64,000 nucleotides of DNA, taken from positions 248,001 through 312,000 of the forward strand of contig NC_041788.1 of assembly GCF_900090045.1 (NCBI RefSeq), given 5' to 3'. Positions 13,801 to 26,726 of this stretch are shown in pieces. The notes beneath the pieces were generated by a model that was not told the DNA's origin, searched no databases, and saw nothing but the letters and a program-made list of their open reading frames with translations. This stretch comes from Plasmodium malariae. Its lineage: Eukaryota; Apicomplexa; Aconoidasida; Haemosporida; Plasmodiidae. The position numbers and the translations under genes were made by a program. Within the stretch, counting starts at the first letter, position 1. Each line of letters begins with the position of its first letter.

Positions 13801-16800
13801 ATATATATAATTTTTTTTATTTCTTTAAAGATATCTATAAAAAATTTATGTTAATCATTTTTTCTATAAAAATAGGGAGTTTTTAATATATTCATATTAA
13901 TTATAATTGATTTTTACCTATTAATCATCAGAATGTCAATTTTGGAAGTTTTAAGCAACATTTTTTGCTTGAAACCATAACTAATTTTTCAGTAAAACTA
14001 TAAGATATGTTAAATTTATAGCTCATTATACTAAAAAGTATATTAATTTCTTATATATATATATGTTATGTTAATATATAATACTGAAAACCAGATTCCT
14101 ATAATAATAATATTAGAGAGAACATTATTATACTATCACAAGCATTCCTTTAATTATATAATATTATATGCTAATTATTTTCTGTTTTTCTTAAATATTT
14201 AATTTGCCTAAATTTCCTTTATGCAATTTATCGAGGAAATTTTATAACTATATAATGTTATATTTTATCATAAGAGGAATTTTTTTTTAGTACATTTAAT
14301 AATATGCACATTTTTAATGTACCATGGAAAAAAATAATCATTACATTCTTTGATAATATATTTTTATTTCATTAATAAGATGTACAATAATAATATGCGT
14401 ATCACATATAATTTTATTATCCAAAGTTAGAATATATTTAATGAATAACATTAAATTCCAAACTTTATATAGTTTACATTTGTAAAAATTTATATAGATT
14501 GATACAGTTATGTCTTCTCTGTATATCTTCCTTATGTAGCATAATATCAATTATATGCTGTTCCCAATATCTATTTGTGACATCTAAAATGAATGATTAA
14601 AATATTCCTGTGTATTTGGAAAATATAATTACAGTTATTAATTTATTTGTAAAGGATCATTATAAAAATGATTATAGCTTTAACATGGATAATTAAATAT
14701 TTATAAATATATATACATAATAACCTTTTTACTCATAAAAAACAATAAAACTATTGAACATTTATTCATCTATATTATATTATTCATTATGTTTCTATAA
14801 TATGAAAATTGATAAAACATTCAAGAATAAAGAATATGTTACGGATATATGAAAATTTCTTATTTTTTTTCGACAAAAAAGTTTCAAAATATTCAGAATA
14901 AGTTACTAACTTTTTTATGTTTGCATAGGTTTATTTTATTTTATAAAATATAATTATGTTCGAAGAAAGAAAAAATAATTTAAACTTCTTTAAATTACAT
15001 ATTTTCATTAAACGAAAAATTAGATAAAACCAAAATGTAATTTCTCTGAGATTTTTATAAAAAGATTTTTAGAACAAATTAACATATAACATTCATAATG
15101 GAAAACTATAGCACAATATTATTATTATTATTTTAACTTTCCCTTAGCATTAGTTTCTTCTATTTAGTACAATATACCTTTTTTTTTATATATATATATA
15201 TATATTTTACAAATTACTATAATCTATAATAGAGATTTTATTATTTCTATAATATATTCCTCATAAACATAGCTCGTTCATATATTACGAAGTTTATTTA
15301 TATTTCCTATATATGATAATTAATATAATTGATTAGAAATGTACTCAAAAACATTGGTCAAGAAATACCAAACTTTCTGTTATTAGATATTTGTTCATAT
15401 AGTAACTTTTCATTGCATTCGTATTACATCAAATAAAATATTATGAATGAATCTTTGTGTATATATTTACCTCAGCATTCTATAAGTAATGCTATATATA
15501 ATATAAATTATTAATAATTTTCTTGTATATAAAAATACATGTATTTTTCTTTCTTTTTTTAAAGTTGCCCTCTAAATAAATGTTTATCATATCTATGTTT
15601 GTTCTAATATTTATTAATTTCTTATTTATAATTATGTTCAAAACGCATTACGGTTAAAAATTATCATCAATTTAAATTAATTTTTTTTAGATTTAACACA
15701 TTAATTCATAATTTATATATAAAATTCATGAACAACTTTTTTTTCTTAAACTACGTTTCATCATCATTAACTATTTATAACACAAGAGCTAGATCAAGAA
15801 ACTGTAAATTAAAATTTAAGGAAAGGTTCTCTTTTTAAATTATTGGAATGTAAAAACACCCAATAAATATTATACACAGTTATAGTTAATATTATAAATA
15901 TATTTTAAATGGTTAATAATTTTCTGTTGTAAAATCTTACAAAAAATGTTTTTACATACTAAAAAATTTTATTGTTTTTGAAAAATAATATTTTTTTTGC
16001 AAACTTGAATATGTATATATTTATAAATGAAGGTAACTAAAAATAGTAATTAATAGTAATATATGGTTCAATATAAATATATTAACTGTAAAGAACAAAC
16101 ATTAATATTTTCATTATATATATATTGCACAGCAGAAATATTTGATAAACCTGTAATATGTTTATATATTTGTTTAAATAAGCTATATCATTGTAAATTT
16201 AAGGAAATATAAAAAATAATAACAATTTAATAATATGTTGTAAAAATTATGCACATAATTTTATTTACCATTTCATTATTATATGTAAAGACGATGAATT
16301 TTTTAGTTAAGAATAATCTTGTTTTCATAGCTTTATATTAATGAAACCATTTCTCTGTATACTTGAAAGTATTTTTTTATTAAAGAATTTAATATAGCTA
16401 AAATTTTCATTTTGGAGAATTGTAAAAGCTTAATTTAATTAAGCTTATATAAAACTTCACAACATCTTTAATATTTATAAAATTATTATTATTTTTTTTT
16501 TTTTTTTATTATATTTTCTTGTTTTTATCTCCAGAATTAAAAAAATAAAATTAATATTCAGCGATTTATTTTTAATATTATTTCATATATTGCATTATTA
16601 AAATTATTTTATTAATACCAAAGCCAATAAATTGCGAGGGGACATTAGTAGAATTGTGTGTTACCTAAAAATACAAAACTATAATTTATTATGTAATATA
16701 ATAATAAAACTTCGTATAATATATATTTTATTATTAAGGATCTATTAAAATTTTGTACTTGAAATATATAATTATGTTAACATTTTATATACCTCATGCG

Positions 16801-17414
16801 TATTAATTCCTATTAAATTATTATTAATGTTACTAAATAAGTTTAATGTTGTTCTAATTATTTTTATTTCAAATTCTTTAATACAAATTTTATCGTGCAA
16901 TAATTTAGACTCTTTCCATATATTTTTCATTATTTTAATCGTAATAAAGAAATTTAGAATTATAATTTTTGAAAGGTTATTTTATGTATATTTGTTATGT
17001 AATTTTACTAAATTTTATTAGGCATAAATAAATAATTTAGGGATTCTCTTCAATGATATGTGCACATAATAAATAATTTTTTTGAAGTAAATTATTTATA
17101 GAATCTCTAGTTGTAATTATTATATAATAATTATCTGTCTTTTAAAGTCTTAATCTATTTATGACAAATTAATTAATAATATAATTACATAGAAATTTGA
17201 CTAAAATATTTTTACTTAATTTATTCTTTCACTTTTTAAATTATAATACATGCCACAATTATCAATAACTAATGATAGCTAAATGGTTTCAAATTTTAAA
17301 TGGGTAACAAAACAAACAAATTATTTCATATCTTCTATAGAATCATTCCTAAAAAATAATAATTCTAATATTATTATTATCGCAAAAGATTTGTTACTTC
17401 AAAATAAAGTTAAC
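13801..17414. other. spacer between STP1 relic A and exported gene A
   Basis: No gene is supported. The sequence aligns by eye with the equivalent spacers in copies B (33.7-37.1 kb) and C (46.9-50.2 kb), for example around ATGTAGCATA at 14535. It contains an inverted repeat at 16426-16446 (arms AAGCTTAAT and ATTAAGCTT, three-base loop). The last 120 bases are the conserved 5' leader shared with the two paralogous exported genes. Open frames at 14341-14550 (minus) and 16827-17021 (plus) are not kept in frame in the paralogous spacers. Confidence 0.55.
16426..16446. repeat. short inverted repeat
   Basis: The nine-base arms AAGCTTAAT and ATTAAGCTT are separated by TTA. It lies in a non-coding spacer. 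It could be a chance AT-rich palindrome, and no function can be read from it. Confidence 0.5.
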
Positions 17415-18194
17415 ATGATGGAACAAATAAATAAATTTTTCTTCATCATTAAAATTTTTTCATTTACCCTTCTAATATGGATATGCCAGTATTCCTATGA
17501 GTTTGCATAATTATTATATACAATAATTGTTATACTTGTGTAATATTACATTTTTATTTTAAAACTAATATTTTATTTATGTGGAAACCTTTATATTTTC
17601 TTAAATATTTACCATAATTTTTAGAAAAATACCTTATGAAAATTATCTATTAAGAAAATCTACTTAGGTAATACATAAGTTGTAACAATAAGGAGATTAT
17701 TATACGGACCAACTTTAACATATTTTGAAGGCTTTGAATCGCCTTCAAAAGTAGGATTCAAATGCTAATTTCAGTAGCAATACATATTATTGGACGATTA
17801 TAATTATTATAAAACAGATCTTGATAATTTAAAAAAAATGCATCAAAAGGAAGAATATGTGTCAACTGAAGAAGATGAATCATCCTCAAATTGCAGTTTT
17901 TTAAAGAAATTAGGTACAAATAGTGACAAACAGATACGAACACTACCAGATGTTTTACATGATATGAACATAAACATAGAAGATACATCTAAGGAATACG
18001 CTAAAAATACGCGTAAGTCTATTAATACATTCTTGGCAAAAAATTATGTTCCAGCTAAACTTATCTCCAAACCTTTGTATCCAGCTATTATTTTAATGTT
18101 TACATTTTACATTTTATCGTTATTATCTTTATATCCTTATGTAACAATAAAAGATAATAAGTCAAATAAGTTAAGATATAACAATTCATATTAA
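17415..18194 (+). pseudogene. exported protein pseudogene A (two-exon family)
   Basis: Exon 1 (17415-17501) encodes the 29-residue hydrophobic leader starting MMEQINKFFF and ending SYE, nearly identical in plan to copies B and C. The splice donor is damaged: paralogues have TATGAA/G followed by GT, while here one G is missing, leaving GAGTTTGC. Exon 2 begins after ttag at 17625 and aligns with copy C, but has stops at 17637-17639 (TGA) and 17676-17678 (TAA) and further lesions near 17760-17780. The export-type motif survives as RRLLYG, its RxL arginine at exon-2 codon 24. A clean downstream frame (about 17790-18194) gives an acidic/Ser-rich region, then a C-terminal hydrophobic segment (YPAIILMFTFYILSLLSLYP) and a short basic tail. 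The product is lost unless the lesions are sequencing errors, which is unlikely given their number. Confidence 0.8.
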
Positions 18195-20994
18195 TATAAA
18201 AAAATTTCTGAAATGACCTTAGATTTATACTAAAGAATGATTCTTTTAAAACTTTGAACTGAATACACTTATAATCATTCCTATGAAAATTTTTGCATTG
18301 AGTACATAATGTTTCCATAATATATTTTATACATAAATTATATTCTTTTCAGTTTTTATCTAAAAAAATGCGCCAACTGTTACTCGTATACTACATATTT
18401 TAAATAGTTCATCTATATATTTTACGTTTATATATATAATAATTATTTCATTACTTCTATAAGAAAAATACATTTTTTTATTTTATTTTTTTTTTATTTA
18501 TACATCTAAAAAAAATCGTTTAAATACGATTATTTTAGTTATTTGTTAAAAGTTTTATTATTACAAATTATATTGTTCCGTTTTTTATGGTATTTATGTT
18601 TATTCTATTATTTGTATTTCAATATATATATGTTAATTTTTAAAGATTAAACTTTATTAGGTTTTATAATTATCCTCATTATGTTACTTTACGTACTGAC
18701 CTTGTATACATGTATTTTATATGTTAATTAGAATAATTTTGTTGAGAAAAACATCAAAATATACAATAAAGTGTTTTAGTTAGATATAAAGATTAATATA
18801 GAAATAGTGTACATTTGAATAATTTAATTTTTTCAAAAGATTTAATTTGATTTCGGAAAAAAGAATAAAACTTAGGATTACTTCTTTTATATTTTAAAAA
18901 AAAAACATTACATACACTTCGTTTATTAAGTACATATATTTATATGAACACAAAGTATTGTCTTTTTTGCGTTTTATATTATTCTACTCAGATGTTTTTT
19001 TATATTTTATTTATTTTGTTAAGTATTTTTGTCTAAATTCATTTTTTTCTATATAATTTACAAAAATATACAATATTAATGCGGAATAAAATTAATACAG
19101 TTATATATGTACATTTCACGTATCATATTATTCTTTCTATTATTGGTAATGTTATGTAGTTCTCAAAATGAATATTCATGAAAAAATTATACCTCAGTTT
19201 TCCACATAACAATAATTACTATAAAAAAAAAAGGCCAAGAAAATATTAAATGTTAACTAAATACTTATGTAAACAACAATCCAATTAAATTAATAAATAT
19301 GTATAAATGAAAATGTAACTTTTCCATTACAACTTATAACTAATGGTTAATTTGCTTTGGACACACAAACTAAGCAAGATAAAAAACTTACTAATGAATA
19401 ATACTCGTAATCTAATAATAAAACTAAAAATGTACGTTTCATAATATAATTCTATTATGTCAACTGATCTTCCACATTGTTATCTAAAACATGTATCTGA
19501 CGTACTGTATATATATAAAGATTAAACAATATACTAAACTATAAATGAATAAATATATAGACAGAAAATATATAATTTTACATTGAATTAAAAGTTGAAT
19601 GACATATTGTGTACCATTTGAATGTATGAATCATGTGAATAATTTTATTTTAAAATCATTTCTACGGAAGGTACAAACAATTCAAAGCGAATAGGGTGAA
19701 CAATATAAACATTTAAAAATGTTACATTAGGAAAAAAAAGAACTTTGTCTAATATTTATTATTATGCTTCATACATGTTGAACGAAAAATACTCATGATT
19801 TTAATTGTTTCATACGCCTAATTAATAAGTAATCCTTTTTCTATTTCTACGTTTATTACTTTTCTTTTTCTTTTTTTTCAAAGATATTATTATGTATTCA
19901 ACTTGCATAAAATAACCTCTTTTTATTTATTAATTATGTATAAAAGTGTAACCCTATATAATAAGCAAAAATACCAAAAAAATTAATTTTGAATTTAAAG
20001 CTAATCATATAAAAATATGTTATTTTCATATTCATTTTACTTTTCATTCTGAATTAATAAATTTCTATTTCAATCGTTCTAATATATGGTTCTCAATTCA
20101 CTTAGATCTTTACATTTAAAAATTTTTTTTTTTCAATTTTTTACTGTTTAATTAATTTAATACTGGATCATCAATATACCTTAAAATAATAAATATTACA
20201 TATTTATTTATTTATTCTTCATTATTCAAAATAAAGAGTTTGAATGAAAAGATTCTAACGTACTTCAATTAAATAATAATAAAAAATGTTATAACCATGT
20301 GCATTTATCTTTTATCCCAAAAAATTCAAAATTGAAATCTTTATCCTTTTCTCATCTCATCAATATAATTTATATTCCTTATTGCAGCTTAAAAAAAAAG
20401 ATATGTTAATATTTTTTTAATATGTAATTAATGTATCATTTTAATAATTTTCTCGTTTATGATAAATCTTTATACACTTTTTTAAATTTCCTTTATAAGA
20501 TTATTATGCATTAAAAATAATCTTTAATGATACACAATTTTAAAATTAATAAATAAACATATATAAATATGTTATTCAAAAATTTATAAGGTATTGTAAT
20601 TTTTACCATTTCGAGTATGTGCGTTTATAAGTACATTATGCTAAACCCTAATCACTATATTAATGGAGAAAATTAAAATATATAACTATCATATATTTAT
20701 ATTTTACGATACATTAAAATAAGAATTAATCGTCAAAAATAAAAATATATTTCACTATTATATCAATTAAGAATGTTCTATTTTTTTAATATAGGTACAT
20801 AAATATAGCAAAACAAATATATTAATATAAATAAGGTTGTAATGTTCAAATAAACAATTTCAATTTCTATGCTACTAACATATTCAATTTTTTCTTTTAC
20901 TAAATTGTATTACTTCCAGAAAATGATTTATATGTAACTCAATACTGCTTCCCCAAAACATTTTATAACTCATGTGAAAATAGAACATATTATT
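18195..20994. other. 3' flank of exported gene A and spacer
   Basis: The first 1.4 kb is homologous, by eye, to the 3' flanks after the exported genes in B and C and to the orphan flank at 55.05 kb. Shared landmarks include a GATTCTTTTAAAACTTTGAA-type stretch just after the gene and a cAGAATAAAgTTAAT-type stretch near 19.08 kb. The rest, up to the 3' end of the minus-strand PIR, holds nothing recognisable. Confidence 0.5.
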
Positions 20995-22237
20995 TCACAC
21001 AGCATAATAAGATAAACGAATTTTATTATCATCCCAATTTGTTTTTCTGTGTTTTTCTTGATATAATCTGCCCAGGTTCCCATCTGGATCCAAAAAATTA
21101 TCCTTATTTTTATTTTTTCTACCGTAAGTAATCTAACATAAAAATAAAAGTATAAGAAACAAAAGATTTTAATTTCGTAATTTTTTTATTCTAATGAAGA
21201 TTAATTATATAAAAATGTGTAACATATATATATTCTGAAATGAAATTTTTATTTACTTTATAAAATAAAAATACAGTGAAAAGTACACCTACAACAACAA
21301 ATCCAAATGTTATTGCTTTGTAAAAAGGATCTTCCAATAATTTTGTACGCAAATAATTTATTAAATCTTCACTTTTCATTATAACATCTCTGTCAATAGT
21401 TAAGTCTTTAATTAGCTCTTCCCAATATCCACTTGGTATAGCATGCCCATTTTTTAATTCATTCAAGAGATCATACGGGTTATTTTTTTTTTCACAATTA
21501 AAATATTCTGGACAGTCATTATTGTGATTTTTTTCCTTTAAATAATATATACAACATTTATTTATATGTTTTTCGTATATAGTTTTTATATATTCAAGAA
21601 ATTAAATATACTTTTGTTTTTCTTCACTAGCAGAATTTTTTTTGTTTTTAAAATGATCACGTTTTTTAAAATAATAGTACAAATACTTTTCTTCTTTCCA
21701 ATCTTCAAAATTACCAACAAAATAAAATATGCAACTTTTACCTATTATTTTATTATATGCATTAATAACTATGTTATTAATATTGCAGGTATCACATTTC
21801 TCAAAATTATTGTTGCATTCTGTTGTAAATGTTTCCCTTATTTTGTCATATGTCCAGTAAGTAAAATAAGAACAAAAGTCATCGTGATTACTTTGTATAC
21901 AATTATCTTTTTCAAACGCTTTTAATTTTTTTATAATCGCCTCACAAACGGATTTTACTTTTGTACAATTGCTGTTTGAAGAATCTTTTTGTTTGCAATA
22001 ATTACTTAATTCATTTGCATTAACACTATCTTGTAATTTATCAAATTTTCCATTTTCAGATAAAACTTTTAATATATATTCCTGAAAATAAAAAGAAATG
22101 AATTATATGTTTACTAAAAATTTTATTTGTAAAATAATTATGCCATATATAATGAAATACAATATATTAACAGAAATAATTAATAATAATTTCATTAAAT
22201 ATGGAAAATTTACCAAATCAGCATCTCCAGTACCCAT
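20995..22237 (-). pseudogene. pir: PIR-family gene with a single premature stop
   Basis: Three exons are predicted on the minus strand: 22237-22214 (8 codons, MGTGDADL), 22081-21257 (275 codons) and 21132-20995 (46 codons including TGA). The introns are 132 and 124 bases, with gt/ag ends. This is the standard PIR structure: a tiny first exon, a Cys-containing globular ectodomain, one transmembrane helix at the end of exon 2 (about residues 261-283, ending FLFYK) and a short basic cytoplasmic exon 3 (starting ITYGRKNKNKD, ending LSYYAV). Ectodomain landmarks include SNYC, SYFTYWTYDKI and a C-terminal Cys cluster. The only lesion is TAA at 21602-21604 (codon 168), where paralogues are open. All splice sites look functional, so this is either a very young pseudogene, an allele, or one assembly error. 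PIR proteins are variant antigens encoded by subtelomeric families. Transcription runs opposite to the array. Confidence 0.85.
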
Positions 22238-24916
22238 TCTTTTGATAAGAATACCAACTTTATTGAATGATTATTATTATTAACATAAAAATATATATAT
22301 TATAATATCACATAATATATAAATACATTATATGTATTATAATAAGAGAATAAATATTTATTAGAGTGAATTATTCCTAAATGATAACTTCTGGATTATT
22401 ACTATAATTATATAACAACATAAAATTAATATTCTTAAAGCTGAGAAAAATAAATTGAACATTTGTAATCTAATACCCATAATAAAACATCATTCAATAT
22501 AAAAATTGATTATCTTTTAAATTTTATTTTTATAAAAATATAAAGCATTTCTTTTAATATTTTATAGCAATACAAATTATATTTAAACTACAATTCTATA
22601 ATCCTCAATTTATATTAATATATTCTTCAAATTATCCAATTTCACTTTTAAAATATTGTTTCTAGATATATAATTACATAATTTAATTCACATTACCGTG
22701 AATAACTGGATCCAAAAGTTCAAATATATACATTATATATTATTATATTTATTTACTATTAACAATTATAATAATTTATAATTTAATTTATGAATTTTAT
22801 GTTAATAATGTGTATTAGATATATAAAATTTAAAATAATAAAAAATGTTACATCCTTTAAAATGAAATAAATGATTTATAAATTCCATATGATAAAAAAA
22901 AAAAAAAATAGTATTTTATTTATAATTATTAAATATGAAAAATCCCATTTATTACAAAATTAAAAAAATTATATATTGTTCTCTTTATATGGTTATTTTG
23001 AAAACGTAGAATTTTAATTTTTTGTTTATTACATTATAAAAATGGAATATATATTCTTCACAAAAAAATCATTCGCATACATACATATATATGATTAGTC
23101 TGTGTTTTAATTTATTTTATATAATATTATTGTAAAATATATAAAAACGCACTATTTTAAAAAGGTTAAGATAAGAATATAAAGCTTATATTTATATTAC
23201 CTCACATAGAAAAATATATTTGAAATTTTTACTCAAAATAAAATGATAATAATTACAAGTCATATATATAGTATAAACATAAATTTTCATCATTTATATA
23301 TATATTCAAAAAATAATTAAAATGGCTCCTTTTATGCAGCTCATTTCATTTATATCCATTATTTTGTCATTTATTTTTACTCTAATAATTCATTAAAACT
23401 ACAATAATATATAATGTACACGAATAAAAGAATTGTTATGCAGTTAATCATATATTTTTTTAAACATATGTTTTGAAATGGAATATATTAAATCATGGAG
23501 AACTAATATTATTGTGTTTTATACATTATGGAATTATTATATATTATTCTTATTAATTTAATTAATAAACAACTAAATATTTTATCCTAACAATATTCGG
23601 GATATAATAAAATAAAAATTAAATAAAATTTTTAAGGTATCCTAATAAAAAAATTATTTTTCTAATGAATAATTAGTGTGATAATATTTTTTTTTGATAT
23701 TTTATTTTTTTTAGTATAATGTCAATATTGATATAATGAAATTTATTTTTGTATTAGAATGCATAATATTTATTATGAGAAAATAATTATATAATAAAAG
23801 GGTGAGCTTACAAACTTAAATTAATAAATTTACTCTTTTTCTCAATTGTTAAATATAACTTATTACTCATAATGTTATTTTATATAACATTTATTCATGA
23901 TCTTAGAAACGTATAATAAGTCCTTTGTATTATTAATTAAATTTACACTAGTAAACAAACATTGTTACTACCAATATCAACATTTACTTTAGTGAATTTT
24001 ATTAATAATATTCAAAAGCTTTTACGACATGGTAATGTATCTTTATAAAAAATGAATTAAAATGTATTGCAAAAGTCATATTATTTTAATTATAATAAAT
24101 AATTAAATGAAAAATAAAACAAAATATAAGAATGATATCCTTTAAAAGGTAGAAAAACGGGGGAACCATACTTATATATAAAATGGAAATGAATTTTTTA
24201 AATAGAGCAATCATAATTGGTAAAAGCTTTCACATATAAATTTTGGTTCCAAATTAAATCCATTAATATTTTAAGAGTCCCATTCAAAATTAATAATGAT
24301 AAATTTATATTAATAAAAGTTTATAAATATATATTTTTTTTTAATTTTGATAAAAAAATGTATAAATACAATAATGCTAAAAATAGTTTCTATAAAATAT
24401 TCGTATTAACGCAGTTCTGTACATAAAATCCAAATGATTATTCTCAATAAAGAAAATATAATTATGTAGAAATTTTGTATATAAAAATTATATTAAATAA
24501 ATAAAATGTATAAATACATATTTCATATAAATTATAATTTATGCACATTAAAAAAAGTATAAAAATAAATTATTATATTATTTAACATATTAATAAAATA
24601 ATCTTTTACTTGCATAAATTAATGTCTCGTAAAATAATAATTTGTGAATAAGTATTTCAAATTATTTTAACACATCATTCTTATTTTTCTACCTAATCTT
24701 TAAAAATTAAAAATTTTTATTTTTTTTTTAATTAATAATACTACGAATTTTTAATACTAAATTATAATTAACAAACATCTATTAGTTACAAGCACATATC
24801 TAATTTCCACAATATTTATACATATATAAGAATAAATTTTTTTGTTTTTATTTTTTGTATTTACTTAATAGAATATGAAAAATAATGATATTTCTTTTTA
24901 ATGTATCCCAAATAAA
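22238..24916. other. divergent intergenic region between two PIR genes
   Basis: The minus-strand PIR and the plus-strand PIR at 24917 point away from each other, so this 2.7-kb spacer should contain both promoters. No specific element can be identified by eye. From about 24.1 kb the sequence resembles the DNA upstream of the copy C PIR (about 41.0-41.8 kb), for example around 24121-24240 and 24430-24550. The 69-codon frame at 24217 is not preserved in copy C. Confidence 0.5.
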
Positions 24917-26726
24917 ATGGAAGAATTAAGTGAAGAAAATTTGGTACTTTTTTTTATTTTATAAAATACATAATTTAATTTACTCAAATGTAAATAATTT
25001 TTTTTTCTTCAAAAGTAAAATTTATATATATATAATTTATATATTCTTCTTAATATCCAGAATAAAATTTTAGCAGGATCACCATCAGGTAGTATATATG
25101 ATAAATTCAACAGAAACTACAATGGAGACCAAAATAATACATTTTGTAACGTATTCAACACTGAAAAAGATAATTATCCAACAGGTAGTTATGAACTTTG
25201 TAATCAAATTGCAAGAAATGCAGAAAATTTATCAGTAATGATAGATAAAGGGGGATATAAGTATTGTGCACATTATACATATTGGATATATTATAAAATA
25301 AAAAAAATTTTAGAAAGTTCACAAAATAGTAAATCAGAAAATCTTATTAAATTCTTAGAAGTTAAAAGTAAAATTTACAATCAATATCGCTTATATAACT
25401 GCCTATCTCCAATTCAAGGTAACACTATAGAAGAATTAAATAAGAAAGTAGATGAAAAATATTTATTTGATTATTTTCAAAATTATGACAGCATTAAAAC
25501 ATATGATATTTGTGATAAGATTACATTCAGTGAATATAAAAAATACCTTAATGTTATTAAAAAACTCTATATAGAGCATAAAAACGATAAGAAATGCTGT
25601 GCTGATTCATTCTGGGGTAACTGTGATTATTTTAAATGTAATACAGAGTTTGATCCTAATACGCTATTACATTCATTAAATTCTAACGGGAATGAGAAAT
25701 GCGATATATTAAAAAAATTAGAAAAAACTACGAAATCCGGTTATCCTATGGATTCCGGGGTTTCCCAAATAGATATTTCAAGTTCATTTTATTATAGTAG
25801 ATGTACAGATATTATAGGTGATAGCCCTAGCATTAAAACACCTGAAGGTGGAAAACAGAAATGTAATATGTTTGCGGTATCTCCAAAAGCTATATATAGT
25901 CGAACATCACCTTATTATGATACATTCTATCGTGTTCAACATGCCACTGTACGAAATGGAACACCTGGAGATAGCCATTCAGAAAGTGAGACCCCCAATT
26001 CAACAGAATATTTACCGAAACAACATAATTCATCTCCGCCAGATTCATCAAGATCACCTCATGGACATTTGAATGGATTAATGGAGGAATCTACAAAATC
26101 TCATGCGGGGAATAACCATTTATTATCCCCCTCAAAATCTTCAACCAGACAAGAAGCTGAAATAACTGGAAAACAAACAAACTGTTCAGAACCTGGATAT
26201 TTAAAAGACTCATCAGGAATATGCAGGGAACCAAGTGTACGTCACACAGGAACTATTGGATTGAAGTTGGATACATACCAACCTGGAAAAACAAAAGCTA
26301 TAATTACGTTATATAATATTCCCATTTCAGTACTTTTAGATAAAAAATCTAATATATTCAATAACAATATATTGCGCGTTGGTATCGCATTTACATTGAT
26401 AGTGGGAATAACATCCATTATTTACATGTATTATAAAGTAAATTGAAATTCTCAGTAAAATTCAAAATATATTAATTTGCTATTCTAATTTTCCCAATAT
26501 TTTATAATCACAAAATAAATATATTATGTATGTTTTTTATTATTCATTTTTATATTAGTTTACTCCCTTCGGAAGACGTTTTCATAAAAAGGTACCAAAG
26601 AAAAGAAGAATTGACGATTATTATTATGATGATCCTCATATGCGGCATTTTATTATCCGTGCTCCAAAATCGGATAAAAGGAAAGTTGGAAGTAGAAGAT
26701 TACGTTTTTCTTATTACTCTAGGTGA
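24917..26726 (+). CDS. pir: PIR protein, intact, three exons, 523 aa
   Basis: Exons are 24917-24943 (9 codons, MEELSEENL), 25061-26437 and 26559-26726. The introns are 117 and 121 bases with gt/ag ends, and the frame is continuous throughout. Exon 2 encodes a Cys-bearing ectodomain with PIR landmarks: a YDKFNRNY stretch, ELCNQIARNAENL, YKYCAHYTYWIYYKI, a KYLFDYFQNYDSIK segment and a KCCADSFWGNCDYF Cys cluster. A hydrophilic Ser/Pro/His-rich linker (about residues 309-380) follows, then a membrane-proximal region and one transmembrane helix (about 446-468). Exon 3 is the short cytoplasmic tail, starting FTPFGRRF (the FTPxG start is typical of PIR/vir tails), Arg/Lys-rich and ending SYYSR. PIR proteins are variant, probably exported or surface-associated antigens of infected red cells; the role of this member is unknown. 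The start is set by the tiny first exon and its paralogue at 41827. Confidence 0.93.

Larger units (their letters stand above)
12600..19640 (+). repeat. array copy A (STP1 relic + broken exported gene + 3' flank)
   Basis: This is the first of three diverged segments with the same gene order. Spacing from the STP1 basic motif region to the exported-gene ATG is about 4.8 kb here, 4.7 kb in copy B and 4.45 kb in copy C. Non-coding flanks can also be aligned by eye. The region after STP1 at 14.5-14.8 kb resembles 34.25-34.55 kb. The region after the exported gene at 18.2-19.6 kb resembles 38.0-39.4 and 51.25-52.6 kb. The ends given are approximate. Confidence 0.65.

Noticed and set aside
14341..14550. 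Minus-strand 69-codon frame in spacer A
   Set aside because: The homologous spacer in copy B does not keep the frame, and no family is recognised.
16827..17021. Plus-strand 64-codon frame
   Set aside because: Hydrophobic AT-rich translation, not preserved in the equivalent B spacer.
21566..21925. Plus-strand 119-codon frame
   Set aside because: Antisense shadow of exon 2 of the minus-strand PIR, which has proper splice sites and family motifs.
24217..24426. Plus-strand 69-codon frame upstream of PIR B
   Set aside because: The aligned region upstream of PIR C is closed, so it is probably promoter-side DNA.
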